Source of the DNA: Amoebophrya sp. AT5.2
Taxonomy: Eukaryota; Sar; Dinophyceae; Syndiniales; Amoebophryaceae
Length of the DNA: 17,817 nucleotides
Reading direction: 5' to 3'
Assembly (NCBI GenBank): GCA_005223375.1
Contig: RXOD01004836.1
Span: forward strand, 1 to 17,817
In this document: one piece after another, positions 8,653 to 16,764 of the stretch
How positions within the stretch are numbered: position 1 is the stretch's first letter
Layout of the letters: the number at the start of each line of letters is the position of its first letter
Made by a program: the position numbers and the translations under genes
The notes under the pieces: model-generated
Databases searched by the model: none
Told to the model about the DNA's origin: nothing
What the model saw: only the letters and a program-made list of their open reading frames with translations

Positions 8653-9142
8653 TGCGTACTACGGAGGTGGATTCCGTTTAGGTGACTAACTTAAACTTTG
8701 AGCCTCGTTCGTTTGCGATTGTTACGCTCGTGCTAAACAACGCGGAGATCTACATCTGCTAAGGAAGACCCAGTACAGACGCTGAACCTGAAGCGAAGTT
8801 AGTAGGACACGAGAAATTGGAAAACGCAAACGCTCATTTGAACTAAGTACATACTCACCATTTGAACTCGTCTGCGCATGATCTGTAGGCCGTGAAGCAA
8901 TATCGTTATTTGGTGTGACTTTTAATGAAGGATCAAACAGCACCACTCGGAAATAGAGAATAGGATTCACAATCACTCTAGCTCCGCCTTCAATTCCCCC
9001 CGCTTCTCAGACGGCCAATCGCTCCTGTAATAATACGTCGAACCTTCGGAAGAAGTCGTGCTGAAACGCCTGGAAAATCTTACGCCAGAGGCACATGGTT
9101 CATCCAGCGCGTGGATTGACAGCTACAAAATTGAGTGCGCGG
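8653..9142. other. Intergenic spacer between copies 5 and 6
   Basis: This 490-base spacer lies upstream of copy 5. A minus-strand frame at 8722-9006 is open but has no ATG. Its stretch G-A-R-V-I-V-N-P looks protein-like, but no family was recognised. A GTGAGTATGT donor-like sequence on the minus strand begins at 8858; a CTCCGTAG acceptor-like sequence lies near 8660. Splicing these would not join in frame to copy 5. The segment may be non-coding or hold a lost gene. Confidence 0.4.
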
Positions 9143-10507
9143 CTAAACTCCGAGTAGCCTCTTTGCCTTCATCAGCTGCTCAGCTTTATTTGGGTTCTCG
9201 AGATCGACGTAGTATTTCAGTTGCTCCGCCTGGCTACTACGCGATCTCGCGTTGCCTGGTGTCACTGACGGCGGGTACACAAGCAAAGTCTCTCTACTGC
9301 AGGGCTGGTCAGCCAGCTCGTTCCGGACAACATACTGCCAGGGAAAGATGAAAACACCGCTGTACACCGGAGGGCCGTCTGCAGACGGACTGGCCACAAT
9401 GCAAATGTATCGTTCGATCCGCACGCGAGCCTGTGCCTCGCGCTGATGTGCGGATCGTGGCCCCACCTTATTAAACGCAAAAACGCATCCCGTGCCGTTT
9501 TTTCTACTTCCGCGCGCGATGCGCTGCAGACACCTTACTCCGGACAAAATCACGTTGCCATGAATGCAAGTGTCCAGTGGAAAAACTTTTTCGATCGACA
9601 GGTTCAATGGCGCATACAGCAAGTCGCGGATGCCGTCGGTCACCGCCTCGTGCCAGTCATAAATCGGCAATGTGCAGCCGAACGTGCCACCCCATTCATC
9701 CCTCCTTTTTCTCGGAGCATCCGTCCACCACTCGCCCATAGTTTTAGCAACGACTTGTGGATCGAATGGGGGTAGCTGAAGCGTGACTGTCACAAGCGCC
9801 GAGTTGCGGCGCCGCCCGCGCGTTTGCACCTGGAGCTTGTCTGGTGTAGACATCGCAATGTCGGAGACCTCGTCCGAGACAAATATCAGTCCAACCCCCT
9901 CGCGCCGTTCCACGTGATGAAAAACCATACGACTCGGATCGTGAAACTCCGTGAAAGTGGAATTTGCGCTAGCAAATTTCATCTGTACGGCAATCCACTC
10001 GTCAAACTTTTCCTGCTCCAGCGGCGAGCGGCGCTGCACCAACAAGATGCTTGGCCATCGAGGGGAGAGTGGCATAAACTCGTAGTCGGGGAGGGCCGCG
10101 CGTATCTTCTCGAGAAGCGATGCACGAGCGACATGCCGGCGCACAATCGCGTCACGGTAGCGCTGCGAAACCCGATGTTCCACTTGCTTTAGCCCGTCGA
10201 TACCTGAGGCAATCGACGAAGCGCCATAGCCTAAGAAGTCCGGGTAACCTCTCCAACCCCGATTGGCATACACGAGCTCCGGGCAGGACGGAATGTAAAG
10301 TGGCCGCTTCCCGGCACGGCTCCAGGCTCGAAACTGCCAGTAACAAGTCCATTCCACGCCGCATTTCTTGAGGTAATCTTTTGCCTCATCAAACGGCAGG
10401 AAGCTCGGCGCATTCGAAGGGCGTGGCGTCGAACGAACGGCAAAAAAGCGAGTTGAACGCAGAGTGGCACTGCCGCTCACCGCTACCGGAAGACGGCTTC
10501 CCATCAT
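9143..10507 (-). CDS. Subtelomeric family copy 6, possible organelle leader
   Basis: This is a 454-residue frame. The frame stays open a little further upstream but without an ATG, so the start is placed at the first ATG (10507; a second ATG follows directly). The leader of about 35 residues is rich in Arg, Ser and Ala with no acidic residue, which resembles a mitochondrial presequence. In this numbering the N-terminal domain is about 36-95, the invariant Glu is 143 (P-D-Y-E), Pro 152, and V-Q-M-K is at 174-177. V-S-D-E replaces the more usual S-D-D. G-N is at 317-318, C-L-Q-R at 326-329 and Y-I-C at 367-369. It ends L-L-G-V-TAG. All core motifs are kept, so this is one of the best candidates for a functional member. 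Confidence 0.85.
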   Translation of the reverse strand: MMGSRLPVAVSGSATLRSTRFFAVRSTPRPSNAPSFLPFDEAKDYLKKCGVEWTCYWQFRAWSRAGKRPLYIPSCPELVYANRGWRGYPDFLGYGASSIASGIDGLKQVEHRVSQRYRDAIVRRHVARASLLEKIRAALPDYEFMPLSPRWPSILLVQRRSPLEQEKFDEWIAVQMKFASANSTFTEFHDPSRMVFHHVERREGVGLIFVSDEVSDIAMSTPDKLQVQTRGRRRNSALVTVTLQLPPFDPQVVAKTMGEWWTDAPRKRRDEWGGTFGCTLPIYDWHEAVTDGIRDLLYAPLNLSIEKVFPLDTCIHGNVILSGVRCLQRIARGSRKNGTGCVFAFNKVGPRSAHQREAQARVRIERYICIVASPSADGPPVYSGVFIFPWQYVVRNELADQPCSRETLLVYPPSVTPGNARSRSSQAEQLKYYVDLENPNKAEQLMKAKRLLGV

Positions 10508-10549
10508 GGCTTGCGTTGACGAACAAGTCTTTCCATGACTTAGAATCAA

Positions 10550-10798
10550 AGGTCGTAGCTAGTCGTACATCAATACGGATACACTCTTAAGAAACTGAGA
10601 CTGACTTCAGCGAAATTTACGTCTCGAACATAATCATAAAAGTGTCTCGCACTAAACTACGATCCCGATGACACTCGTTCTCGGTGTTCTTTTTTCGCTC
10701 CGGATGGCTATGCCCGCAAACGTGGTTCAGTACATGCCAAAGACTCTGTCCTAGAGCCGCATCGCTTGCTGTTGGTGCTCGGCGACGTTATGACTTGA
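10550..10798. other. Intergenic spacer between copy 6 and orphan C-terminus
   Basis: This roughly 250-base spacer has no recognised gene, repeat or relic. It presumably holds the promoter of copy 6. Confidence 0.35.
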
Positions 10799-10921
10799 TT
10801 ATAGCCCAAGCAACGTTTCGGCTTTCGCCAACTGTGCACTTTTATCAGTCGCGTCCAAATCGACGTAGTACTTGCTATGCTCCTCTTGGCGAAGACGGAG
10901 TAGTTTGAGTGTTTCGAGCAT
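10799..10921 (-). pseudogene. Orphan C-terminus of the subtelomeric family
   Basis: A 40-codon minus-strand frame starts at an ATG (10921-10919) and stops at TAA (10799-10801). From residue 11 it matches the family's C-terminal tail: R-Q-E-E, then K-Y-Y-V-D-L, then Q-L-A-K-A and the ending L-L-G-L. It lies only 18 bases past the stop of copy 7 and has nothing of the family upstream of the tail. It is best read as the stump of a lost ninth copy, left by unequal recombination or deletion. The in-frame ATG may be chance. It could be translated as a micro-protein, but nothing supports that. Because the tail is conserved in most copies, the assignment is fairly safe despite the short length. Confidence 0.75.
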
Positions 10922-10939
10922 CCGTGATACTTCCTTGCG

Positions 10940-12337
10940 TCAAATGCCGAGTAGCGCTGTTGCTTTGCGCAACTGCTCTTCTGTGCCCATATTCCTGAAA
11001 TCAACATAATATTTGCATTGCTCAACTTGCTTCTCCCTGGATCGCGCGTGGTAGGGAGAGAGAAATGGAGGGTAGAGAGAAAAACGAGCTTTGCTCCGTG
11101 TCTCTCCCCCGAGACCGTTGCGAAAAACAAATTCCGGAGGTAAAATGAACACGCCTGCCGGCGCTGCGGAGGTGCCGTCCGCTTCCGAATCCACGATCAC
11201 GCATATGTACTTTGCCACAGTGCTTTCGCGCTTTCCCCCGGGCCGCCAAGCGCCGCAGGTCCATATTTTGTCGGCGTCGAACATGAATCCGCACCCGCCT
11301 TTGCGCGACCGGCCAATACGCTGCAAACATCGAATTCTTCTCCCAAGGAGCAAATTTCCGTGCTTGCACGTGTCGAAAGGAAAAACCTTTTCGGCTTCGA
11401 GCTGCAGCGGCTGATAGAGCGCCTTCTCAACAAAATTCGCAGCAGCATCGTGTCGCCCGAACCACGCTGAGGTGTGTCCGAGGGCCGCCGTCCAGCCCGC
11501 TATGCTCTTCTTTTCAAACAGTTTCCACCATTGCTCCAATTCCTCTTTAATACTGCGCGCCTCGAAGGCATCGAGATGGAGCGCGACGACCTCAAACCGC
11601 CGCGCATCGCGCACCGTGCCCTGAATATCGTGGGGCCGCCGCAGCGTGGTGTCGGAAGCATCGTCTGAGGCAAAGATCACACCTATACTCGGTATGCGTG
11701 AGACGTGATGAAAGACGTGCTTCTGCGCATAGCGATGCCGCCGCTTCGCATCTGCATTGCAGATCTTCAGCTGCACCGCAATCCAGGCATGCTCAGCTGA
11801 ATCCTGATCCTCAGCTGCTTCACTGGAGCGGACCGACGGACGAAACAGGACTACGCACGGCCAGCGGGCCGACAAACGCCGAGTCTCGAATTCAGGAATC
11901 TCCCGATGAAGTTTCTGCAGCAAGTCATTTTGCGAAATACTGCGGCGGCGTAAGGAATCACGACGCAGCGCGCCTCTTGCTGATATTTCTACGGGTTTGC
12001 GAAGCGCTTCCGTGCGAGAGGAATAGCCAAGGAAGTCCCGGTAGCCTTGCCACCCGTCGCTCGCGTAGACGACGTCTGGTCGCGAAGGTATAGAGGCTGG
12101 TTTGTCTCCCGAGGTCGCCCATTCTCGAAACTCGACGTACCGGCGGAAAGTGACGCTGCAATTTTGGATGTAGTCTCTCGCCTCCAAGAATGGCATGAAC
12201 CTTCGCCGTCCCGCCTGCAAAGCCGACAACGATGACGAATGCCAGCGTGCACTGGCTGCCAGTCCGTAAAGCCGTCCAGAAGAAAGTGTGAAAGGCTTAA
12301 ACATGTTCCCGCTTTGCACCCGCTGCGCGGGTCGCAT
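10940..12337 (-). CDS. Subtelomeric family copy 7, strongest presequence-like leader
   Basis: This is an intact 465-residue frame, the longest of the family, from an ATG to a TGA. A second in-frame ATG at residue 12 begins a segment (12-46) with Arg, Ser, Ala and Leu and no Asp or Glu, ending R-R-R before F-M-P-F. It looks like a mitochondrial presequence. The N-terminal domain is about 47-105, with S-G-D-K-P replacing S-G-Q-R-P. Glu 151 is in P-E-F-E, and Pro 160 is followed by Cys rather than Ser. V-Q-L-K is at 188-191. The W-W pair is at 270-271. G-N is at 327-328. The following loop has one extra residue (G-R-R-I-R) before C-L-Q-R at 337-340. Y-I-C is at 377-379. It ends L-L-G-I. The core is complete and the frame unbroken. 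Confidence 0.85.
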   Translation of the reverse strand: MRPAQRVQSGNMFKPFTLSSGRLYGLAASARWHSSSLSALQAGRRRFMPFLEARDYIQNCSVTFRRYVEFREWATSGDKPASIPSRPDVVYASDGWQGYRDFLGYSSRTEALRKPVEISARGALRRDSLRRRSISQNDLLQKLHREIPEFETRRLSARWPCVVLFRPSVRSSEAAEDQDSAEHAWIAVQLKICNADAKRRHRYAQKHVFHHVSRIPSIGVIFASDDASDTTLRRPHDIQGTVRDARRFEVVALHLDAFEARSIKEELEQWWKLFEKKSIAGWTAALGHTSAWFGRHDAAANFVEKALYQPLQLEAEKVFPFDTCKHGNLLLGRRIRCLQRIGRSRKGGCGFMFDADKIWTCGAWRPGGKRESTVAKYICVIVDSEADGTSAAPAGVFILPPEFVFRNGLGGETRSKARFSLYPPFLSPYHARSREKQVEQCKYYVDFRNMGTEEQLRKATALLGI

Positions 12338-12790
12338 ATTCAGTACAACGAAAACACCTGAAAGTGAAACCTCTCGACGCGAAACTAACTGATGACCATG
12401 CTTACGTGCATGTTTAACGAGCGCCGCTCCATGCTTTTCGCACTTCGCTTAGAGTGTCCGTTCAGTTTTTCGCACTCAGTGACGAGTATCTATCGAGCTA
12501 TGAATGGCTAACATCTAGGAAAATGGGCGCTAGATCTAGAAATACGTCATTTGGACGAGCATCAATCACTCTCTCCGATGCGGTTGGATCGCTCTTCAAG
12601 AAGTCTCCTCTTTGATGTCTCGTTTCGATAATCGGAAAACAAAGCCCCCGCCTCCATGTTTACTCAATACTGCGCCATCGTGATCAAGGAAGGCTAGCTT
12701 CCCCTGCAATTCAAAATAAGTGGATGAATCAGAAAAAGTGCGTTGTCTCCCTTGCCGAAATTCTCAAGCCTGCAAGTACTTATCTCATGG
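12338..12790. other. Intergenic spacer between copies 7 and 8
   Basis: This 453-base spacer has no convincing frame and no family relic. Small palindromes such as CTAGATCTAG near 12533 are within chance expectation. It presumably holds the promoter of copy 7 and the 3' end of copy 8. Confidence 0.4.
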
Positions 12791-14137
12791 TTACACGCCG
12801 AGAAGTCGGCGAGCTAATGCTAGCTGCCTGTCTTTCGGCGCCTCCTTAAAATCTACGAAGTACTTCAACTGCTCTTCCTGCTTCAGCCTTGAGCGTTCGT
12901 TCCGGGGACGAGCAAAAGGCGGGTAAACGAGCAGTCGTCCGCGGCAGGAGAGCTCGACTGCGTCACTGTCTTTCCGAAAGACAAGCTCATGGGGAAAGAT
13001 GAAAACGCCACGCACGCCGTCTACCGCGCCGCTCTCGATAGCGACGCAAATGTAGCGTTCAACTTCACCCTCCCATCCTCGGCCCCGGCGGTTTGACCGA
13101 CCGCATGACTGTTTGTTCATATCGAAGACGTAACCAGCTTGCCCGACATGCAGACGCGCAACCCGTTGAAGACAGCGGATGCCAGAGAGCATCAAATTCC
13201 CCTGCATACACACGTTGAGGGGAAAAAACCTTTCCACGGTGAGACCGAGCGGCCCGTAGAGATGCTTCCAAATTTCATTTGCTGCTGCGTCGTGCTTCGA
13301 ATAACCACAGGAAACGGAGTTCAGCCCAAAAAAGCTGTGCCACTCCGCCAGACTCTTTCGCGAACTTGTAGTATCCCACCAGCCACCGAGGGATGCCGAT
13401 ACCACTTTTGCATCAAAGTCCGACAGGTGCAGTCTTATGTTTGAGATTCGCGTCTCCGTCAGGTTTCCGGCGATGGTAGCATCGCAGCGTCGCAGAGCTA
13501 CCCGTGAAGCCGCGTCTGACATGAAAATCAAGCCAATGTGGTCCGACTGCAGAACGTCGTGAAAAATACTCTCGCCAGCGTTTTGTCGCGTGTGTCGTGA
13601 CGCCGAGCTAGCGAATTTGACCTGCGCCGCGACCCATTCGTCGGTGCGCGGCGAAGTAGTTTGCGAAGGATTTTTGTGCCCGCGTTTCCGCAGCAAAATA
13701 ATGCTCGGCCACCGCGACGAGAACCGTCTTACCTCGATTTCCGGAATATTGTCCCTCACGCGCTGCAGCAGACTGTCCTGCGCCGTCCCCCTCCTCACCA
13801 TCGCATCACGGTATGTACTTGGTACTGGATGGTAGCCGGCTTCACCATGAACAGGCCGCCGCGAGTCGGTTTTCCATCTTTCGTACCCCAAGAAATCCGG
13901 ATAGCCATCCCAGCCCTCGGCTGCGTACACAACTGCAGGGGCGGCAGGTATTTGTCGAGGGCGATGGCCGCCTGTACTCCATGCGCGGAAATCGACATAA
14001 CGCTGCAACTTGGCGCCACAGCTCTGCATGTACTTCTTGGCTTCCGCGAACGGCAGGAAGCGGCGACTGCGTGCTCGCTTAGGCAACGCGCCCCCCGACG
14101 ACACGATCTGTGCCGTCAAATTGGCTGGAGTGCTCAT
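12791..14137 (-). CDS. Subtelomeric family copy 8, centromere-side end of array
   Basis: This is a 448-residue frame. The first ATG (14137) was chosen because codons further upstream are open but not ATG. The leader of about 26 residues ends K-R-A-R-S-R-R and has no acidic residue; it could be a nuclear localisation signal or a presequence. The N-terminal domain is about 27-86. Glu 135 lies in P-E-I-E and the R-W-P-S motif is at about 142-145. A-Q-V-K is at 171-174, then L-I-F-M-S-D. W-W is at 253-254. G-N is at 313-314, C-L-Q-R at 322-325, and the segment G-Y-V-F-D-M-N-K follows. W-E-G-E-V-E-R-Y-I-C then precedes a G-V-F-I-F-P strand and R-L-L-V-Y-P-P. This last order (Q motif, strand, charged turn, strand ending in I-x-P) resembles Q-x-K-type PD-(D/E)XK endonucleases, hence the nuclease-like label, which is inference. 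It is one of the cleanest consensus copies. Confidence 0.85.
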   Translation of the reverse strand: MSTPANLTAQIVSSGGALPKRARSRRFLPFAEAKKYMQSCGAKLQRYVDFRAWSTGGHRPRQIPAAPAVVYAAEGWDGYPDFLGYERWKTDSRRPVHGEAGYHPVPSTYRDAMVRRGTAQDSLLQRVRDNIPEIEVRRFSSRWPSIILLRKRGHKNPSQTTSPRTDEWVAAQVKFASSASRHTRQNAGESIFHDVLQSDHIGLIFMSDAASRVALRRCDATIAGNLTETRISNIRLHLSDFDAKVVSASLGGWWDTTSSRKSLAEWHSFFGLNSVSCGYSKHDAAANEIWKHLYGPLGLTVERFFPLNVCMQGNLMLSGIRCLQRVARLHVGQAGYVFDMNKQSCGRSNRRGRGWEGEVERYICVAIESGAVDGVRGVFIFPHELVFRKDSDAVELSCRGRLLVYPPFARPRNERSRLKQEEQLKYFVDFKEAPKDRQLALARRLLGV

Positions 14138-15019
14138 CTCGCAATGCTGCAACAAAATCGAGTTCTTTACATCTACGGTTTTGTTCGGGCTGAGCTAGAA
14201 ACAGTTTCGAACCCCTCACTCCTGTTCGCTCCCGACGACGAAGCGCCAAAAACGGCTCCTTGGCTGCGCACTCATCTTTGTCTCTCAACTTGTAATCTAT
14301 TGGGGGTGCGAAAAGTTTATCTTCTACCTGACCCTCATAGCTGCTCGCCATCTGGTTCTGGTGGTGCCGGGAATCTATGTCTAAAGCTGAACATCAATGC
14401 GGCTGCGAGGAAGGATTTTTAGGCGTGCCATTTTCCTTCGGGGTAGTCTTGATTGAAGTGATTTCGGGAAGTATGCTTTTTCATCTCGATGAAAACTGCC
14501 CCATTATCAACCTAAAAATGATCGCTTTCGTCATCGATAGTGGTCGCGAAACTGAGGTTCGTTGTAGCAACATTCGCATCGTTTTTATCTTATTGCATCG
14601 CGGAATTCTGGTTCTGATATGAGCATTTTTTGGCGTGACTACACGAATTACTAAGTCGAATCGTTACTAAGTTGAAAACTTTTGAGCGAGTATCTGATCG
14701 TGGTGGTGGTCCTAATATCTATCGGGTTTCATCGAATCGGCAACTTATCGCAACAGCAGCAGTCCGCTCCCAAAAACAAGAAATGGTTTAGCGCTGGTCT
14801 TGCCTTTGGTAAAAAAGTTTCATCTTCATCTTGTGGTCTTTTTGCATTATCAATATGTCCTGAGTGCATGCGCGTGGTCTTACCCTTCGTAAGTACATGC
14901 GTTGAGTCAACTACTCAAAACTGACTGTGCCGGAAGCAGTAAATGATCTATTGTGCCTCCTTGTCAGACAATATCTTGCGCCTTTAATGATATCGAAGTG
15001 CAGCACCAAGTGGCCCAGC
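14138..15019. other. Spacer between the array and the dehydrogenase gene
   Basis: This gap of about 880 bases separates the array from the more ordinary-looking chromosome to its right. It is visibly more AT-rich than the flanking genes. A plus-strand frame of 81 codons (14377-14622) starts with an ATG but shows no family and is not called. Short imperfect direct repeats occur: TTACTAAGT at about 14649 and 14664, and a roughly 19-base pair near 14794 and 14875. No tRNA, satellite or transposon end was identified, so the array boundary is not marked by an obvious mobile element. Confidence 0.4.
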
Positions 15020-16069
15020 TTACTTGCAGCCCGGGAACACTCCTTGCGCTTCCGCCGTCGCGAACCAGTCGCCCATTTTCGGCAGCACCGCATTCGCGTC
15101 GTTCTCTCCTCGCGCCTTCCCGTCCACCAAAGCCTTCGGCAGCCCTTTCGCTGTTTCCCACTTTTTCTCGTTCATCGCCATCGCTGCTTCGCTTCCCGCC
15201 GGCCCGCAACCCTCCTCGAACACGACGCTCATACCCTCCATGCCGTCCCCCTTCGCCAGCGAGTAGTGGCACAGGTCGCCCGTGTACAGGACTTTCCCGT
15301 TCCACTTGTCCAGGAACTCTGCCTTCGTCGTGTCCGCGGCGAGCGCCATCACGCACCTGCCCGCGAACTCGGGACTCTCCGCGTCCGGCCCGAACGCCGC
15401 AATTTCCGTTTTCCCGCCCTGCGGCCACAGCGTCATCGAGCGGATTTTGCACCCGCTGCCGTCCGCGCCCCCGTTGGTTTGCTCCATCGAGTTTAGCTCC
15501 ACCGCCATGTCCCAGGAGAGCCGGTCCGTGCCCGCGTGCGCAGTACTGTAGCCGCACTCGAACAAGTAGAGATGGCCGCCGGCGGAAGAGATCTGCAGGA
15601 TGAGGCCGTTCTTCACATTCCCCTTCACCATGTGCGGGACCAGCAACCGGGTGAGCACATACGCCGATCGCACCCCCACATCATACGAAGCGTCGAAGGT
15701 GGACAGCGGCTTCTCCCAAAACGGCTTGCCCATGTGGGGGACCAGCGAGTCGGGCTGGTGCGGGTTGAACCCCCCGTACGCGGAGTTCACGAGGAGGGAA
15801 ACGTTGCCGCCAGTTTCGGCCGCGACTTTCTGCACGAAGGCTTCGACGTCGGCTTCCTTGCCGCGCGCCTGATCGAGTGGGGAAGAAAAAATCTTACCAG
15901 CACCTCCATTGGAAGCGACAATTTCAGCCACTTCCTTGGCTAAGGCCTCGAGTTTGTCGGCGGAACGGGCGGTGGCGTAGACGGTGTAGCCGGCCTCGGA
16001 AGCGAGGACCTTCGCGATGCCACGACCGAAACCGCGCGAAGCACCGGTCACGATGGCGAACTTTGACAT
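15020..16069 (-). CDS. DHRS1-like short-chain dehydrogenase/reductase
   Basis: This 349-residue protein of the SDR superfamily, an NAD(P)-dependent oxidoreductase, is closest by recall to DHRS1. The cofactor motif T-G-A-S-R-G-F-G is at about 8-15. A N-S-A-Y-G-G segment corresponds to the N-N-A-Y-x-G of DHRS1. The catalytic Ser lies in I-S-S-A-G-G, and Tyr in Y-S-T-A-H. Here the lysine of the canonical Y-x-x-x-K is histidine, which is unusual and may alter proton relay or signal loss of activity. A later C-V-M-A-L-A-A-D segment fits the DHRS1 C-terminal part. The protein is some tens of residues longer than human DHRS1 at its end. The start is the first in-frame ATG; the frame extends upstream only from a non-ATG codon, and the SDR fold begins right after this ATG. 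Codon use is strongly C/G-ending compared with the array genes, suggesting a well-expressed gene. Substrate is unknown. Confidence 0.9.
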   Translation of the reverse strand: MSKFAIVTGASRGFGRGIAKVLASEAGYTVYATARSADKLEALAKEVAEIVASNGGAGKIFSSPLDQARGKEADVEAFVQKVAAETGGNVSLLVNSAYGGFNPHQPDSLVPHMGKPFWEKPLSTFDASYDVGVRSAYVLTRLLVPHMVKGNVKNGLILQISSAGGHLYLFECGYSTAHAGTDRLSWDMAVELNSMEQTNGGADGSGCKIRSMTLWPQGGKTEIAAFGPDAESPEFAGRCVMALAADTTKAEFLDKWNGKVLYTGDLCHYSLAKGDGMEGMSVVFEEGCGPAGSEAAMAMNEKKWETAKGLPKALVDGKARGENDANAVLPKMGDWFATAEAQGVFPGCK

Positions 16070-16764
16070 TTCTTCCCACTTCGCGGAGGTTGGCTTTACT
16101 TGATCGATTAGTTTTTGTTTCTGTTTCGACTTTCGAAGTCTTCGATAATATTTGCTGCACGTGGGATGCACATGCAGACGCTCGTGGTGTAAGTACGTAG
16201 CCTGTTCCTTCGATATTCGCGGTCGTCGCTTGTTTTCACCAGAGATGTGCGTGATGGAATTTCAAGCGGCATGATAAGACCGCTATTTTCTTCGACCGAT
16301 TTGGATTTGCATTAGCGAAGGGGCTGCGGCTGCACTCTTCTCTCTACAACCTCGTTCTCTCTCGAAGTCATATCAAAAACTCGTGGAGCCGATCTACCTC
16401 TGAGGATATTGTAGCGAACAAGTCGGTGGCGCCAGTCGGTGGCTTCATCATCCTGGGAACATCACCACAGCGTGCGCATGAGCACCAAGAACTGTCTAGA
16501 TCGACGCGGCAGCTGCAGCGTTCAGTTTCTTTTTTGGTCACGGTGTTCATTTACTTCATCGCAAAATGCACGACGATTTTTTTTACTACTAGTATCAGCT
16601 TTTCCTACTGCTGCCCCAGCAATAGCATTGAGAGATGCCCATTCGTACCTTTACCGACAGGCACTGATTCGCGTCGCGGTGCGCCGCGCCAAGGCCGCTG
16701 CGTTCTACGTGGCAGCGCGCTCCCTTCTTTATCATGCCGATCGGAAGTTGTGTGCAGTTTAGCA
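16070..16764. other. Promoter side of the SDR gene and 3' flank of the FkbM-like gene
   Basis: This gap of about 695 bases holds the 5' region of the dehydrogenase gene and the 3' flank of the FkbM-like gene. Bases 16667-16691 recur at 6936-6960 with one mismatch, so this flank was duplicated together with the gene end. A run of eight T at about 16573 is present. No other gene was recognised; small frames here show no similarity to anything known to me. Confidence 0.45.

Noticed and set aside
8653..8976. Upstream exon for copy 5 joined through the GTGAGTATGT donor
   Set aside because: Joining the likely donor and acceptor does not keep the reading frame of copy 5, and the candidate exon lacks an ATG.
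9143..10549. Longer form of copy 6 starting at 10549 (and of copy 8 starting at 14155)
   Set aside because: Both longer forms begin at TTG codons. In a eukaryote the first in-frame ATGs at 10507 and 14137 are the safer starts.
217..14137. The array as a CRISPR-like, retroelement or DNA-transposon cluster
   Set aside because: No reverse transcriptase, transposase with a D-D-E core, terminal inverted repeats, target duplications or short regular repeats were seen. The units are diverged protein-coding genes.
14200..14225. TTCGAAC sequence resembling a tRNA T-loop
   Set aside because: The flanking bases do not pair into a T stem on either strand, and no acceptor or anticodon arm is found at the right distances.
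14377..14622. 81-codon plus-strand frame with an ATG start
   Set aside because: No motif or family is recognisable, it is alone on its strand, and its length is within chance in an intergenic region.
16070..16171. N-terminal extension of the dehydrogenase frame
   Set aside because: The extended frame begins at a GTG, not an ATG, and the SDR fold starts immediately after the ATG at 16069.
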